Shown: piece after piece, positions 25,150 through 34,441 of the stretch
Numbering within the stretch: the stretch's first letter is position 1
Layout of the letters: each line of letters begins with the position of its first letter
Source of the DNA: an uncultured bacterium
GTDB taxonomy: Bacteria > Bacillota_I > Bacilli_A > RF39 > UBA660
Direction: 5' to 3'
NCBI GenBank assembly: GCA_946560065.1
Contig: CAMNUE010000013.1
Span: 1 to 43,737, forward strand
DNA length: 43,737 nt
Notes under the pieces: model-generated
What the model was told of the DNA's origin: nothing
Seen by the model: the letters and a program-made list of their open reading frames with translations, nothing else
Database searches by the model: none
Program-made: the position numbers and the translations under genes

Positions 25150-25843
25150 AAATATTTTTATAGGAGTAGGAATTGTTGTAGTTATTGGATTGCTACTAGT
25201 ATGTACAATGTTTATTCCAGAGAAAAATGAAAAGAAGAATTATAAAGAAGAATTATTAGGAATAGATTATAGTGTAGAAGGAAATGAAACTAGTCTTAAT
25301 GATTATGAAACAGAAAATCCTGTGGTTGCGATGTATATTGAAAAGTATGGTTCTGTTGTAATGGAATTATATCCTGATATTGCACCTAATACAGTTAATA
25401 ATTTTATTTCACTTATTAAGAGTGGTTTTTATGACAATAATAGTTTTCATAGATTAGTACCAGGTTTTGTACTTCAAGGAGGCGATCCTGAAGGAGAAGG
25501 TACAGGTGGACCTGGATATTCAATCAAAGGTGAATTCAGTGAAAATGGTTTTGAAAACACTTTAAAACATGAAAAAGGTGTATTATCAATGGCCCGCAGT
25601 CAAGAAATGGACAGTGCAGGTAGTCAGTTCTTTATAATGCTTGCCGATTCTGATTTCTTAGATGGTAATTATGCTGCATTTGGAAAAGTAATTGCGGGTC
25701 TTGATTTAGTAGAAAAAATTGAAAAAGAGGAAAAAGTTGTTGATAGTCAGACTGGAAAATTGCAAGAGAATTTAGTTTTGAAAAAAGCTCTTGTTGATTT
25801 AAAAGGAAAAGAGTACCCTGATGTAGAAAAAATAGATGAATAA
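25139..25843 (+). CDS. Peptidyl-prolyl cis-trans isomerase, cyclophilin type, membrane-anchored
   Basis: 234 residues from ATG 25139, preceded by GGAGG and lying inside the end of the flavoprotein gene. One N-terminal membrane segment (about 6-26) anchors it outside. The cyclophilin domain has SFHRLVPGFVLQGGDPEGEGTGGPGYSIKGE, KGVLSMARSQEMDSAGSQFFIMLADSDFLDGNYAAFGKV, all typical. The segment LLLVC resembles a lipobox but has Val before Cys, so lipid attachment is doubtful. It probably assists folding of exported proteins, which would be useful with so many large surface proteins nearby (inference). Confidence 0.93.
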   Translation: MKNKNIFIGVGIVVVIGLLLVCTMFIPEKNEKKNYKEELLGIDYSVEGNETSLNDYETENPVVAMYIEKYGSVVMELYPDIAPNTVNNFISLIKSGFYDNNSFHRLVPGFVLQGGDPEGEGTGGPGYSIKGEFSENGFENTLKHEKGVLSMARSQEMDSAGSQFFIMLADSDFLDGNYAAFGKVIAGLDLVEKIEKEEKVVDSQTGKLQENLVLKKALVDLKGKEYPDVEKIDE

Positions 25844-25850
25844 TAAGCAT

Positions 25851-25889
25851 AATCTTAATTGAGTAATTACTTAATTAAGATTTTTTTAT
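25851..25889 (+). terminator. Terminator after the cyclophilin gene
   Basis: AATCTTAATT (25851-25860) and AATTAAGATT (25873-25882), a 10-bp perfect stem followed by seven T residues. Confidence 0.85.
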
Positions 25890-25970
25890 AACTATTTTAA
25901 AAGATAAAAAACAATTTTTTTTGTTTTGTTGATTTATATTGGAATGAGTGATTCTGAAAAAATATTTGTG

Positions 25971-25998
25971 TTGACTTTAATTTTTAATGTGATACAAT
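25971..25998 (+). promoter_or_regulatory. Promoter of the fibro-slime adhesin gene
   Basis: TTGACT (25971-25976), 16-nt spacer, TACAAT (25993-25998). About 27 bp before the start codon. Confidence 0.6.
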
Positions 25999-26024
25999 TT
26001 ACTTAGAATAGTGAGGAATTTGTT

Positions 26025-29000
26025 ATGAATAAAAGTAAAGAGAATAAGAGTAAAGAAAAGAGGTTTTTTAATTTTAAAAAGAACGGAGTTATAAATAAAT
26101 GGGTTGTTATTTTTGTTTTAGTTGTTGTTTCGGTCGGCTTAGTATTTAGTAAGACTATCGGATTAAAGGGTTTATTCCAAAATAACTTATCAAATACAGT
26201 TAATTCTGTTTCTAATCCTAGTTATACAATACAGCATTATGTTTATTTCCCAGAGGTTTCAACAGGTAATAGTGGAACGACGCTTCCATTTATTAACACT
26301 TCTGATACTGATTTTGGAGAAGAAGTAACAACACATAACAAAGGTAATTTAAATATTCCTAATGGAAATACTTCACTTGATAATTTTAATGTTGAACTTA
26401 CAAATGAAGATACTCTTGGCGGAAATTTAAAGTTCAAAACACATAATAAGTTAATAAAGTTTTTTGAAGATCAAGATACATTTTATCGTATAAAACCACA
26501 AATTAATTATATGAATAATTTCTATACAGGTAATGATCATTATGCATTAACTGAAGTATGGGTTTATGAACCTGGTGAAGGTGGAGCTAAGAACAAAGAA
26601 GATTTAACAGATGATGATTTTGTTAAGTATCAAGTTCCTAAGAAGGAAGATGGAGTAAGTACTGATGCTTCACAAATTCGTTTTACGAATAATCCAGTTA
26701 ATTCTCATATTACTACAGCAGAGCAGTTAAAAGATGAAAATTATTCTGGTTATACTGAAAATTATCCTTATAAATATACAATCTTAATTAAACAAAATAC
26801 TGTTGTTAGATTATGCTTTGCACCTACAATAGATCGTAGTTATCATAAAAATGCGGATTTCTTTGATTATGATGTAACAGATGGTAATATTTATGATTCA
26901 CCATCAACTGCTAATCCAAGAGGTACTAGTAATCAAACTAATAATGATACTTGGTATGCTAATACTACAAGAGCTGGTATAAATAGTGATACTAATTACA
27001 CTACTGGTGGGGTTAGATATGGTTTTGGTAATGCTAATATTTATAACAGTTACGAAGGTAATTTATGGAAGGGCAATGCTCTAAATAGATCTAATAATAG
27101 AAGCTATGGTAATTCATTTAAGGGATGTACTTTTGGTATGGTTCCTGAAATGACATATTCTGAAGGTAATAAAGCTATCCCAGTATTTGATAGCGGAATT
27201 GCTGCTCCAGATATCTTTAGTGAAAAGGAAGTTCCTGGTAAAACACCATATACAAATGGTGAATATACAATTGGTTTCCATCGTAGAGGAAATACATTTA
27301 CTTTAGATTCTATTAGAAATAATACTAAATCTGAAAATACTTTAGAAAATTTAAAAGAGTTCCAATTAACTTATAATGTTGGAAGTACTCAAATTTATTC
27401 TAATGAATTTTGGCCAATGGATAGTAGTGATTCTTATGGAACAGATGGTCATGATTTGAAATTTGGTAGTAAAACATATCAAGATTATAGAAGACTTATT
27501 TCAAATCAACAACAATTCCCACTTTCTGATAGTTCAAGTGGTACGGGAATAAAAGATGCTGATCATAATTCTTTCTTTGGTATGGCATTTAATGTTACAA
27601 TTTCAATTGCGCCAGGATATAGAGCACCACTTAATTATTGGTTCTATGGTGATGATGATTTATGGGTATTCTTAGAAAAACTTGATAAGAGTGGTAACCC
27701 TATTGGAAAAGCTAAATTAATAGCTGATATTGGTGGTATTCATTCAGCAGTTGGTGAATATGTTAATTTATGGGAATATATTGAACCAGTTGATTATTAT
27801 GATAAAGATGGAAATATGAATGAATCACAAAAATATCGTTTGAATATATTCTATACTGAGCGTGGAGCTTCTGGTTCAAATTGCTATATGCGTTTTGATG
27901 CTCCATTAGAAGATATTAATGTTAATAAAAATGATGTAACTAGAGAATTAGTAGTTGAGAAAGAGGTTTCTAATTCTGCTAAGACTGCTACAAAATTTGA
28001 AGATAATTTTGAAAAGTTTGATTTTCTTGTTGAATTAGATGATGAACGTGGTACTAAAGATGAAAATATGTATGAATATGAAATCTATCAACGTGATACA
28101 TCTGATAAAAATAAAACAACACTTTTAAAGACTGATGTTTTAGAAGTAGATGATAAAACGGGTCTATATAAGTTCTCACTTCAAGATGGACAATATATTG
28201 TAATTTATGGATTATCTGAAAATACAAGTTATATTGTTAAAGAAGCTGATTCTTCAGAGTATTTAACTTATTATCAATTAGGAAATCATAATTATGTCGG
28301 AGATCAGTTTGTTAGTGATTTAGAGGGAACACAATATTATAACTATACAACTGCTAATAATAAACAAGTTATGAAAAATCATAATTATGTTAAATTTACT
28401 AATAATGAAAAGGCTACTAAGAATGTTATTGTTCCTGGTAATGGCGTTGTTACTCATGTAGGTGATGAAATTATCTATGGAATTAACTGGGGTAATGATA
28501 CAAATAAGGTTAGTACAGTAACTATTACTGATAAATTAGATGATTATCTATTATTTAGTGGAGCCAATTTTGTAGGTGTTAATGATGCTTGGTTTGGTGC
28601 TGAAGCTAAATATGAAGATGATAACATTATAATTAATTTTGATAAGCAAACAAATACTTTAACAAGTACAATTAAGAATGCTGCAGTTGATGCAGGTGGT
28701 ACTCTTTATGTCAGAGCTAATGTAGTTGATAAGGATAATAAATCTGCTTCTGGTAAATTAAAGATTACTAATAAAGCTAATATTAAAATTGGTGATACTT
28801 CATTTGATACTTTAGAGGTTGAAAATGGTGTTTATATTCCAAGAAAAATTGTTGTAACTCCAGGAGAAGGGGTAACAGTTAAGAATAAAGATAGAATTAC
28901 TTATAGAGTTTCTTGGGAGAATTACTTAGATGATACAGCTAATGTTGTTATTCGTGATACTTTAGTAGATGGTGTTGACTATGTTTCTAGTCTTTCAAAA

Positions 29001-29396
29001 GTATCTTACAGTACTGGTTCCGATGTACCTAATGCTACTGTTAAGTTTGATGAAGAAAGCAGAGAACTTGTATTTAGCTTAGGTGAACAAAATGCTAAAG
29101 CAGAAGGTTATGTAACATTTACTGTAGAAGTAACTAAGAAAGCTCCAGATGTAATAACTAATCGAGCTAGTTTAGATATTGGAGATTCTAGAATAAATAC
29201 TAATGAAGTTAAGAATCCAGTTCATAAAAATATTTTAACTGGTGGTGGTGTATTACCAACTACTGGTGGAAAAGGTACTTTATCTTATTCAGTTATCGGA
29301 CTTGTTTTATTCATCATTGGTTTAGCTATGTTTGTAGTAGTTAAAAAAATGAGATTTAGAAAAGCTGGTCCAAAGATGGATCGTGAGATAATATAA
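26025..29396 (+). CDS. Large LPXTG adhesin with fibro-slime domain and isopeptide-type repeats
   Basis: 1123 residues. N-terminal basic region and signal/anchor segment (about 26-44). A long Asn/Thr-rich region leads to a fibro-slime domain (about 420-625) with APLNYWFYGDDDLWVFLEK (near 535-550) and IADIGGIHSAVGE. Then a Spy0128/isopeptide-type domain (RELVVEKEVSNSAKTATKFE, about 645-775), followed by two DUF11-like domains of about 130 residues that each begin with V-x-P-G-x-G-V-x. The C-terminus is LPTTG (1077-1081), a membrane segment and a basic tail, so it is a sortase substrate. ATG follows GTGAGGAA. Likely a wall-anchored adhesin or matrix protein; ligand unknown. Confidence 0.88.
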   Translation: MNKSKENKSKEKRFFNFKKNGVINKWVVIFVLVVVSVGLVFSKTIGLKGLFQNNLSNTVNSVSNPSYTIQHYVYFPEVSTGNSGTTLPFINTSDTDFGEEVTTHNKGNLNIPNGNTSLDNFNVELTNEDTLGGNLKFKTHNKLIKFFEDQDTFYRIKPQINYMNNFYTGNDHYALTEVWVYEPGEGGAKNKEDLTDDDFVKYQVPKKEDGVSTDASQIRFTNNPVNSHITTAEQLKDENYSGYTENYPYKYTILIKQNTVVRLCFAPTIDRSYHKNADFFDYDVTDGNIYDSPSTANPRGTSNQTNNDTWYANTTRAGINSDTNYTTGGVRYGFGNANIYNSYEGNLWKGNALNRSNNRSYGNSFKGCTFGMVPEMTYSEGNKAIPVFDSGIAAPDIFSEKEVPGKTPYTNGEYTIGFHRRGNTFTLDSIRNNTKSENTLENLKEFQLTYNVGSTQIYSNEFWPMDSSDSYGTDGHDLKFGSKTYQDYRRLISNQQQFPLSDSSSGTGIKDADHNSFFGMAFNVTISIAPGYRAPLNYWFYGDDDLWVFLEKLDKSGNPIGKAKLIADIGGIHSAVGEYVNLWEYIEPVDYYDKDGNMNESQKYRLNIFYTERGASGSNCYMRFDAPLEDINVNKNDVTRELVVEKEVSNSAKTATKFEDNFEKFDFLVELDDERGTKDENMYEYEIYQRDTSDKNKTTLLKTDVLEVDDKTGLYKFSLQDGQYIVIYGLSENTSYIVKEADSSEYLTYYQLGNHNYVGDQFVSDLEGTQYYNYTTANNKQVMKNHNYVKFTNNEKATKNVIVPGNGVVTHVGDEIIYGINWGNDTNKVSTVTITDKLDDYLLFSGANFVGVNDAWFGAEAKYEDDNIIINFDKQTNTLTSTIKNAAVDAGGTLYVRANVVDKDNKSASGKLKITNKANIKIGDTSFDTLEVENGVYIPRKIVVTPGEGVTVKNKDRITYRVSWENYLDDTANVVIRDTLVDGVDYVSSLSKVSYSTGSDVPNATVKFDEESRELVFSLGEQNAKAEGYVTFTVEVTKKAPDVITNRASLDIGDSRINTNEVKNPVHKNILTGGGVLPTTGGKGTLSYSVIGLVLFIIGLAMFVVVKKMRFRKAGPKMDREII

Positions 29397-29403
29397 CAAA
29401 ATT

Positions 29404-29430
29404 AAATACTCCTTGATTAAGGAGTATTTT
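29404..29430. terminator. Bidirectional terminator between adhesin and GDPD genes
   Basis: AAATACTCCTT (29404-29414) and AAGGAGTATTT (29419-29429) with tetraloop GATT. On the minus strand the GDPD stop codon lies in the loop. Confidence 0.85.
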
Positions 29431-30370
29431 TTGTTTTTTGTAATTCTGTTTCAGAAAGTTTTGTTGCAATTATATCTGGGTAATCAGTTATATAAATTAT
29501 ATCTTTATATAAATCGTCTAATTCTGTGGTTACCTCGTGTAATTCATCAGTAGTGTTGATTGTCCAAATAGCAACATTTTTTTCTTCGTCTAATAGTTTA
29601 GCAATCGTTTCATGATTGATTAGATTTTTCCTAATACCAACATTTTTAAATAGTGATGTGTATTGCAAATCTTCTTTTTTATCTAATATGCCTAAACAAT
29701 TATAGTCTGTATGTTCTTGAAGATAAAGAATTCCTAAAAGATTAGAACTTTGAAATATAATATTAGTTGTATCAATTCCTTGTAACTCTGTTTTTAATTC
29801 TTCCGTGAATTCTTCAACATCTTTGTTAAATTTTAAGTCTAGTAAGATTTTTTTATCTTGACAACTATTTATTCCTTCTAGTAATCCAGCTATAGTATAT
29901 GTTCTATTAGTTAAAGAAAGATTTCTTTTACCAATTAATTCTTTTTCATTAATATTTGAACTTTTTAGGATACTTTCATCTAAAATAACCGTTTGATAAT
30001 TTAGTTTTTTATTTTTGATTTGTTTATAATTTAAATTAGAAATACTTGTTTTTGAAAGAGGACTTATATTTATTTGGTCATTGTGTGATAAAACTATTTT
30101 GCCATCATTAGTCATTCTAGCATCAATTTCTATGTAGTCTACATAGTCTTTTTCTGCGGCTAATTCAATAGCCGCTGTTGTGTTTTCAACTTCAAGTGAT
30201 GAGAACCCTCGATGTGCTGCTATATTGAAATCATCATTTGTAAAATTTGTTGTATATTCGGTTGCTTTTTTTGAGATATCTTCAGAATTCTTTTTATTTA
30301 TTTTTAAAGTGGTTCCTGCTGTTGCGATAAAAAAAGTTGTTGCTATAAGCAGTATTTGTTTTTTTCTCAT
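29417..30370 (-). CDS. Membrane-anchored glycerophosphodiester phosphodiesterase
   Basis: 317 residues; ATG 30370 has GGAAGTGAT upstream. One N-terminal hydrophobic segment (about 5-21). The GDPD TIM-barrel signature is intact: His53-Arg54-Gly (AAHRGFS), Glu62-Asn63-Thr, Glu81-x-Asp83 (IEIDARMT) and His96-x-Asp98 (LSHND). It would hydrolyse glycerophosphodiesters or lipoteichoic-acid-type polymers to glycerol 3-phosphate and an alcohol at the cell surface. Length is usual for the family. It is a single transcription unit, convergent with the adhesin gene. Confidence 0.9.
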   Translation of the reverse strand: MRKKQILLIATTFFIATAGTTLKINKKNSEDISKKATEYTTNFTNDDFNIAAHRGFSSLEVENTTAAIELAAEKDYVDYIEIDARMTNDGKIVLSHNDQINISPLSKTSISNLNYKQIKNKKLNYQTVILDESILKSSNINEKELIGKRNLSLTNRTYTIAGLLEGINSCQDKKILLDLKFNKDVEEFTEELKTELQGIDTTNIIFQSSNLLGILYLQEHTDYNCLGILDKKEDLQYTSLFKNVGIRKNLINHETIAKLLDEEKNVAIWTINTTDELHEVTTELDDLYKDIIYITDYPDIIATKLSETELQKTKNTP

Positions 30371-30481
30371 GATATCACTTCCTTGCGTTCTATATATTAT
30401 CATAAAATTATATTTTTTCAAAATTCTTGATTAGTTTCTTTAGTTAAATTTTTGAATAGAACGTAAATAATTGTAAAAATG

Positions 30482-30490
30482 TGTTATAAT
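30482..30490 (+). promoter_or_regulatory. Extended -10 promoter of the ABC transporter
   Basis: TGTTATAAT (TATAAT at 30485-30490) without a recognisable -35; about 50 bp before the start codon. The same TGTTATAAT form occurs at 3721-3729 and 37183-37191. Confidence 0.6.
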
Positions 30491-30540
30491 ATGACAAGAG
30501 ATGGAGATATCTTTATTAAGAGAATATTGAAGGTGGATGT

Positions 30541-32268
30541 ATGAAAGAATTATGGAATAATTTAAAATTTGCTTGGAAATATGCTAAGGATCAAAAGATT
30601 AGATTAATATTTTATATTTTATTTAATTGTGTTGCGGTTGCGATTAGTATTGGGGTACCAATAATTAGTGCACAAGTTATTATTAATTTGACAAATAGCA
30701 AGTTTACGCAATTACTTATTATGAGTGCAATATTAATGGGAGTAGAGGTTCTTAGAAATTTTGTTAATTTTGCAACAGCTTATTTTTCACAAGTTATTTA
30801 TAGAGAAACATTTACGAAGATTCAAAGTGATCTTGGTAAAGAAATATTACGATTAGAAAATAAATCTTTGGATGAAAATTCTTCGGGTGTTTTTATTCAG
30901 AGATTAACTAATGATACTGGAAGAATTGCAGAGATATTTAATGTTTTAAATATGCATTTATCTAATATTATTACAGATGTTGGTATTTTTGGAGCAGTTT
31001 TTATAATTAATAAAATAGCTTTTTTCTATTTGGCTTTTATGGTTTTTATTATATATATAGTTGAGAAGAAAAGAGTTAATTATATTACTGAGCAGGATAA
31101 AATATATCGAAAAGAGCATGAGAAGACAGCAGGATTTGTTGGAGAATTAGTTAGAGGTGCTAGAGATATTAAGATGCTTAGTGCTGAAGATAGCTTTATG
31201 AGAGAACTTAAGAAGAAAGTTACTAATCTTAATAATTTTCGTTATTCTATAAGCAGTGAAGATAGAAAATATAATTTACTTAGAGATTGTTTATATGATT
31301 TATTTAATGGTGGAATGATTTTTTTATTAGTATTCTTAATAATAGATGATAATTTAGCAGTTGCTAGTGCATTAGTTATACATAATTATATGGGAAGAGT
31401 TACTTCTATTGTTAGTTTTGTTAGTATGTTACTTGAGAGAGTTAAAGATTTTAATTTATCTTCTAGTAGGATATTTTCAATTATTAAAGGTGAAGATTTT
31501 AAGAAAGAACATTTTGGTAAAAAACATTTGGATAAAGTAGAAGGTGATTTTGAATTTAAAAATGTAACTTTTGCTTATAATGATGGAGAAAAGGTTCTTG
31601 ACGATATTAGTTTTAAGGTAAATGCTAATGAAACAGTTGCTTTTGTTGGTAAGAGCGGAGCTGGTAAGAGTACGATTTTTTCACTTCTTTGTAAGATGTA
31701 TGATGTAAATAGTGGAATAATAACAATTGATGGAGAAGATATTAATACATTGGATAGAGAATCTATCAGAGATAATATAACAATTATTAGTCAAAATCCG
31801 TATATATTTAATATGAGTATTCGGGATAATCTTAAATTAGTTAAAGATAATTTGACAGATGAAGAAATGTTTGAGGCTTGTCGGATGGCTTGCCTAGATG
31901 AATTTATTGAGAAATTACCTGATGGTTATGATACAGTTGTTGGAGAAGGTGGAGTTAATCTGAGTGGAGGACAGAGACAACGACTTGCAATTGCGAGGGC
32001 TTTTGTTCAAAAGACGGAGATAATTTTATTTGATGAAGCTACTTCAGCTTTAGATAATGAAACGCAAGAAGCTATACAAGAGGCAATAAATAATTTACAG
32101 AAAGATTACACAATCATGATTATTGCTCATCGACTTAGTACTGTAGTAAATAGTGATAGAATCTTATTTTTAAATGAGGGAAAGATAGAAGCTATGGGTA
32201 CACATAAGGAATTATTAAAGAAATGTGAGAACTATAAACATTTATATGAGGCTGAGATGGAAAAATAG
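30541..32268 (+). CDS. ABC exporter, fused membrane and ATPase domains
   Basis: 575 residues: half-transporter of the MsbA/LmrA/MdlB type that works as a dimer. About six membrane segments in residues 15-315, then the ATPase domain with Walker A GKSGAGKST (370-378), Q-loop (SQNPYIFNMS), signature LSGGQRQR (474-481), Walker B (IILFDEATSALD) and switch His (IIAHRLST). The exported substrate cannot be read from sequence (lipid, peptide or drug). It stands alone between GDPD and the T-box operon. GGTGG is the ribosome-binding stretch. No partner half-transporter gene is nearby, so a homodimer is likely. Confidence 0.92.
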   Translation: MKELWNNLKFAWKYAKDQKIRLIFYILFNCVAVAISIGVPIISAQVIINLTNSKFTQLLIMSAILMGVEVLRNFVNFATAYFSQVIYRETFTKIQSDLGKEILRLENKSLDENSSGVFIQRLTNDTGRIAEIFNVLNMHLSNIITDVGIFGAVFIINKIAFFYLAFMVFIIYIVEKKRVNYITEQDKIYRKEHEKTAGFVGELVRGARDIKMLSAEDSFMRELKKKVTNLNNFRYSISSEDRKYNLLRDCLYDLFNGGMIFLLVFLIIDDNLAVASALVIHNYMGRVTSIVSFVSMLLERVKDFNLSSSRIFSIIKGEDFKKEHFGKKHLDKVEGDFEFKNVTFAYNDGEKVLDDISFKVNANETVAFVGKSGAGKSTIFSLLCKMYDVNSGIITIDGEDINTLDRESIRDNITIISQNPYIFNMSIRDNLKLVKDNLTDEEMFEACRMACLDEFIEKLPDGYDTVVGEGGVNLSGGQRQRLAIARAFVQKTEIILFDEATSALDNETQEAIQEAINNLQKDYTIMIIAHRLSTVVNSDRILFLNEGKIEAMGTHKELLKKCENYKHLYEAEMEK

Positions 32269-32282
32269 TTTTTAATTTTTTC

Positions 32283-32311
32283 TTGACATAAAGATAAAAA
32301 GAAGATATATT
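32283..32311 (+). promoter_or_regulatory. Promoter of the T-box/glyS operon
   Basis: TTGACA (32283-32288), exactly 17-nt spacer, TATATT (32306-32311). The transcript would start near 32317. Confidence 0.75.
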
Positions 32312-32316
32312 TAGTG

Positions 32317-32440
32317 CATAGGTGTGATGACGGGTGTGGAAAGCCCAGAGCAGTATATTAATCGAGCAGATTCTTCTGGAATAAGTAAGGTGGAACCGCG
32401 GAGACTACTTCGTCCTTACAATATTCTAGAAGTTTTTTTG
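32317..32440 (+). promoter_or_regulatory. T-box riboswitch, unusually short, controlling LOG-glyS
   Basis: The T-box sequence AAGGTGGAACCGCGG is at 32387-32401. Downstream, CCTTA and TATTCTAGAAG (about 32414-32433) pair with CTTCTGGAATA and TAAGG (about 32373-32390) to make a terminator followed by seven T residues; binding of uncharged tRNA to the T-box bulge would favour the antiterminator. The genes downstream imply glycine. Only about 55-60 nt lie between predicted start and antiterminator, too short for a full stem I. The specifier codon could not be assigned; GGT/GGA triplets near 32322-32342 are candidates. Confidence 0.88.
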
Positions 32441-32458
32441 TTTTATGGAGGTGATTTA

Positions 32459-32998
32459 ATGAAGCTATTTGTTGGTTGTTCATCAAAAGATAATATAGAT
32501 AAGAAATATCTTGATGATTGTGAAATTCTGATTAAAAAATTAGCTAAATTTGATAATATTGAATTAGTATATGGTAATGATACTAGAGGTATCATGGGAA
32601 TTGCTTATAGAGAATTTTCTTCTAATAATAAAAAAGTTACAGCTGTTTCTACAGATTACCATCATAAGATTGAGATTAATAAAGCTTATGATGAGATTGT
32701 TGTAACTGATAGCACTACTGGCAGGTTTGAAGAAATTCATAAAATTAGTGATGTATTATTATTTTTACCTGGTGGACTCGGGACGTTGGCTGAGTTATTT
32801 TCAGCAATCGAGGAACATAGAATAGAGAAAGGTAAAAAAATAATTTTATATAATTGTGATTACTTCTATACACCTATAATCGAAGAACTTTATAAATTGC
32901 ATCAAGAAGGATTCATTGATGAGGTTCCTGCAGATTATATGATGATTGAAAGTGATAGTAATAAAATAATTGAAATGATAAAAGAGGAGATGAATTAA
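32459..32998 (+). CDS. LOG-family protein (lysine decarboxylase-like, phosphoribohydrolase)
   Basis: 179 residues from ATG 32459 with GGAGGTGAT upstream (an apparent longer frame runs back into the T-box and is not translated). Signature PGGLGTLAELFSAIEEHR (about 103-120) is the PGGxGTxxE motif of LOG proteins, which cleave nucleoside 5'-monophosphates (cytokinin-type N6-modified AMP) to base and ribose phosphate. The actual substrate in bacteria is often unclear. The stop is directly joined to the glyS start (one base apart), so both are under the glycine T-box. This pairing is unexpected for a nucleotide hydrolase and may point to a link with translation or stress. Confidence 0.85.
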   Translation: MKLFVGCSSKDNIDKKYLDDCEILIKKLAKFDNIELVYGNDTRGIMGIAYREFSSNNKKVTAVSTDYHHKIEINKAYDEIVVTDSTTGRFEEIHKISDVLLFLPGGLGTLAELFSAIEEHRIEKGKKIILYNCDYFYTPIIEELYKLHQEGFIDEVPADYMMIESDSNKIIEMIKEEMN

Positions 32999-34375
32999 AT
33001 GGAAAAATTAACAATGGAAAAATTAGTAGCTTACTGTAAGCAATATGGATTTATATTTCAAGGAAGTGAGATATATGGTGGTCTTGCTAATACATGGGAT
33101 TATGGTCCAATTGGTGCAGAATTAAAAGAAAATGTTAAAAGAGCTTGGAAGAAAAAGTTTATTCAAGAGGATTCTAATAATGTTGGTCTTGATTCAGCAA
33201 TCTTGATGAATCCTAAGACTTGGGAAGCTAGTGGTCATATTCAAACATTTTCAGATCCACTTATTGATTGTCGCGAATGTAATACGAGACATAGAGCTGA
33301 TAAGTTATTAGAAGAAGCTGGAATAGTTGAAGAAGCAGGTGGAATGAGTCATGAAGAATTAATGAAAATGATTGAAGATAATCATCTTGTATGTCCTAAT
33401 TGTGGTAAATTTAACTATACTGATATTCGTGAGTTTAACTTGATGTTTAAGACTTTCCAAGGTGTTACTGAAGATAGTAAAAATGCTATTTATTTAAGAC
33501 CTGAAACTGCACAAGGAATATTTGTTGATTTCTTGAATGTTCAGCGTAGCATGAGATTAAAAGTACCTTTTGGTATTGGACAAGTTGGTAAGAGTTTTAG
33601 AAATGAAATTACTCCTGGAAACTTTATATTTAGAGTTCGTGAATTTGAACAAATGGAATTAGAATTCTTCTGTAAACCGGGAACTGAATTAGAATGGCAT
33701 CAATATTATAAAGATACATGTCGTAAGTTTTTACTAGATTTAGGAATAAAAGAAGATAAATTACGTTTTAGAGATCATTCAAAAGAAGAATTAAGTTTCT
33801 ATAGTAATGCGACAACTGATATTGAATATAATTTCCCATTTGGATGGGGAGAATTATGGGGTATTGCTTCTCGTACAGATTATGATTTAGGACAACATCA
33901 AAAAGTATCAGGAGTATCACAAGAATATTTAGATCCTGAAACTAATGAAAAATATATTCCTTATGTTATTGAACCAAGTGTTGGAGTTGAAAGAACAGTA
34001 TTAACAGTATTATGTAATGCTTATGATGAAGAAGAATTAGAAAATGGTGAAACTAGAGAAGTTATGAGATTTCATCCATTCTTAGCACCAATGAAAGTAG
34101 CAGTGCTTCCTTTAGCTAAGAAATATCATAGTGAAAAAGCTCGTGAGATTTACAGTATGTTAGCTGGTAACTTTATGGTAAGTTATGATGAGGCTGGTTC
34201 AATTGGTAAGAGATATAGAAGACAAGATGCTATTGGTACACCATTCTGTATTACAGTAGATGATGAAACTATCAATAATGGAACAGTTACATTAAGAGAT
34301 AGAGATACAATGGAACAGGTAGTATTAAAAGTTGAAGAAGTTGTAGATTATGTTAACGAAAAAATTAAGTTTTAA
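32999..34375 (+). CDS. glyS: Glycyl-tRNA synthetase, single-chain class II (alpha2 type)
   Basis: 458 residues. It charges tRNA-Gly. [25 protein letters not shown] is the characteristic N-terminal signature; motif 2 ([25 protein letters not shown]) and motif 3 ([16 protein letters not shown]) are present, with a CxxC pair ([17 protein letters not shown]). This is the dimeric type found in archaea, eukaryotes and Mollicutes/Bacilli relatives, not the two-subunit GlyQS form. It has a C-terminal anticodon-binding domain ([13 protein letters not shown]). It follows the LOG gene in one operon under T-box control and ends in a terminator. Confidence 0.97.
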   Translation: MEKLTMEKLVAYCKQYGFIFQGSEIYGGLANTWDYGPIGAELKENVKRAWKKKFIQEDSNNVGLDSAILMNPKTWEASGHIQTFSDPLIDCRECNTRHRADKLLEEAGIVEEAGGMSHEELMKMIEDNHLVCPNCGKFNYTDIREFNLMFKTFQGVTEDSKNAIYLRPETAQGIFVDFLNVQRSMRLKVPFGIGQVGKSFRNEITPGNFIFRVREFEQMELEFFCKPGTELEWHQYYKDTCRKFLLDLGIKEDKLRFRDHSKEELSFYSNATTDIEYNFPFGWGELWGIASRTDYDLGQHQKVSGVSQEYLDPETNEKYIPYVIEPSVGVERTVLTVLCNAYDEEELENGETREVMRFHPFLAPMKVAVLPLAKKYHSEKAREIYSMLAGNFMVSYDEAGSIGKRYRRQDAIGTPFCITVDDETINNGTVTLRDRDTMEQVVLKVEEVVDYVNEKIKF

Positions 34376-34377
34376 TT

Positions 34378-34405
34378 AAAAGTCACTTTATATAGTGGCT
34401 TTTTT
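34378..34405 (+). terminator. Terminator after glyS
   Basis: AAAAGTCACT (34378-34387) with AGTGGCTTTT (34394-34403), 10-bp stem with a G-U pair, followed by T residues. Confidence 0.8.
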
Positions 34406-34441
34406 CATGTATAATAGTTGTATTAAGTAGGAGGATAAAAC

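Noticed and set aside
30180..30434. 84-residue plus-strand ORF opposite the GDPD gene
   Set aside because: It is antisense to a well-supported GDPD gene, lacks an SD and has no recognisable protein character.
32324..32458. Upstream extension of the LOG gene frame
   Set aside because: These codons lie in the T-box leader; the ATG at 32459 has the good SD.
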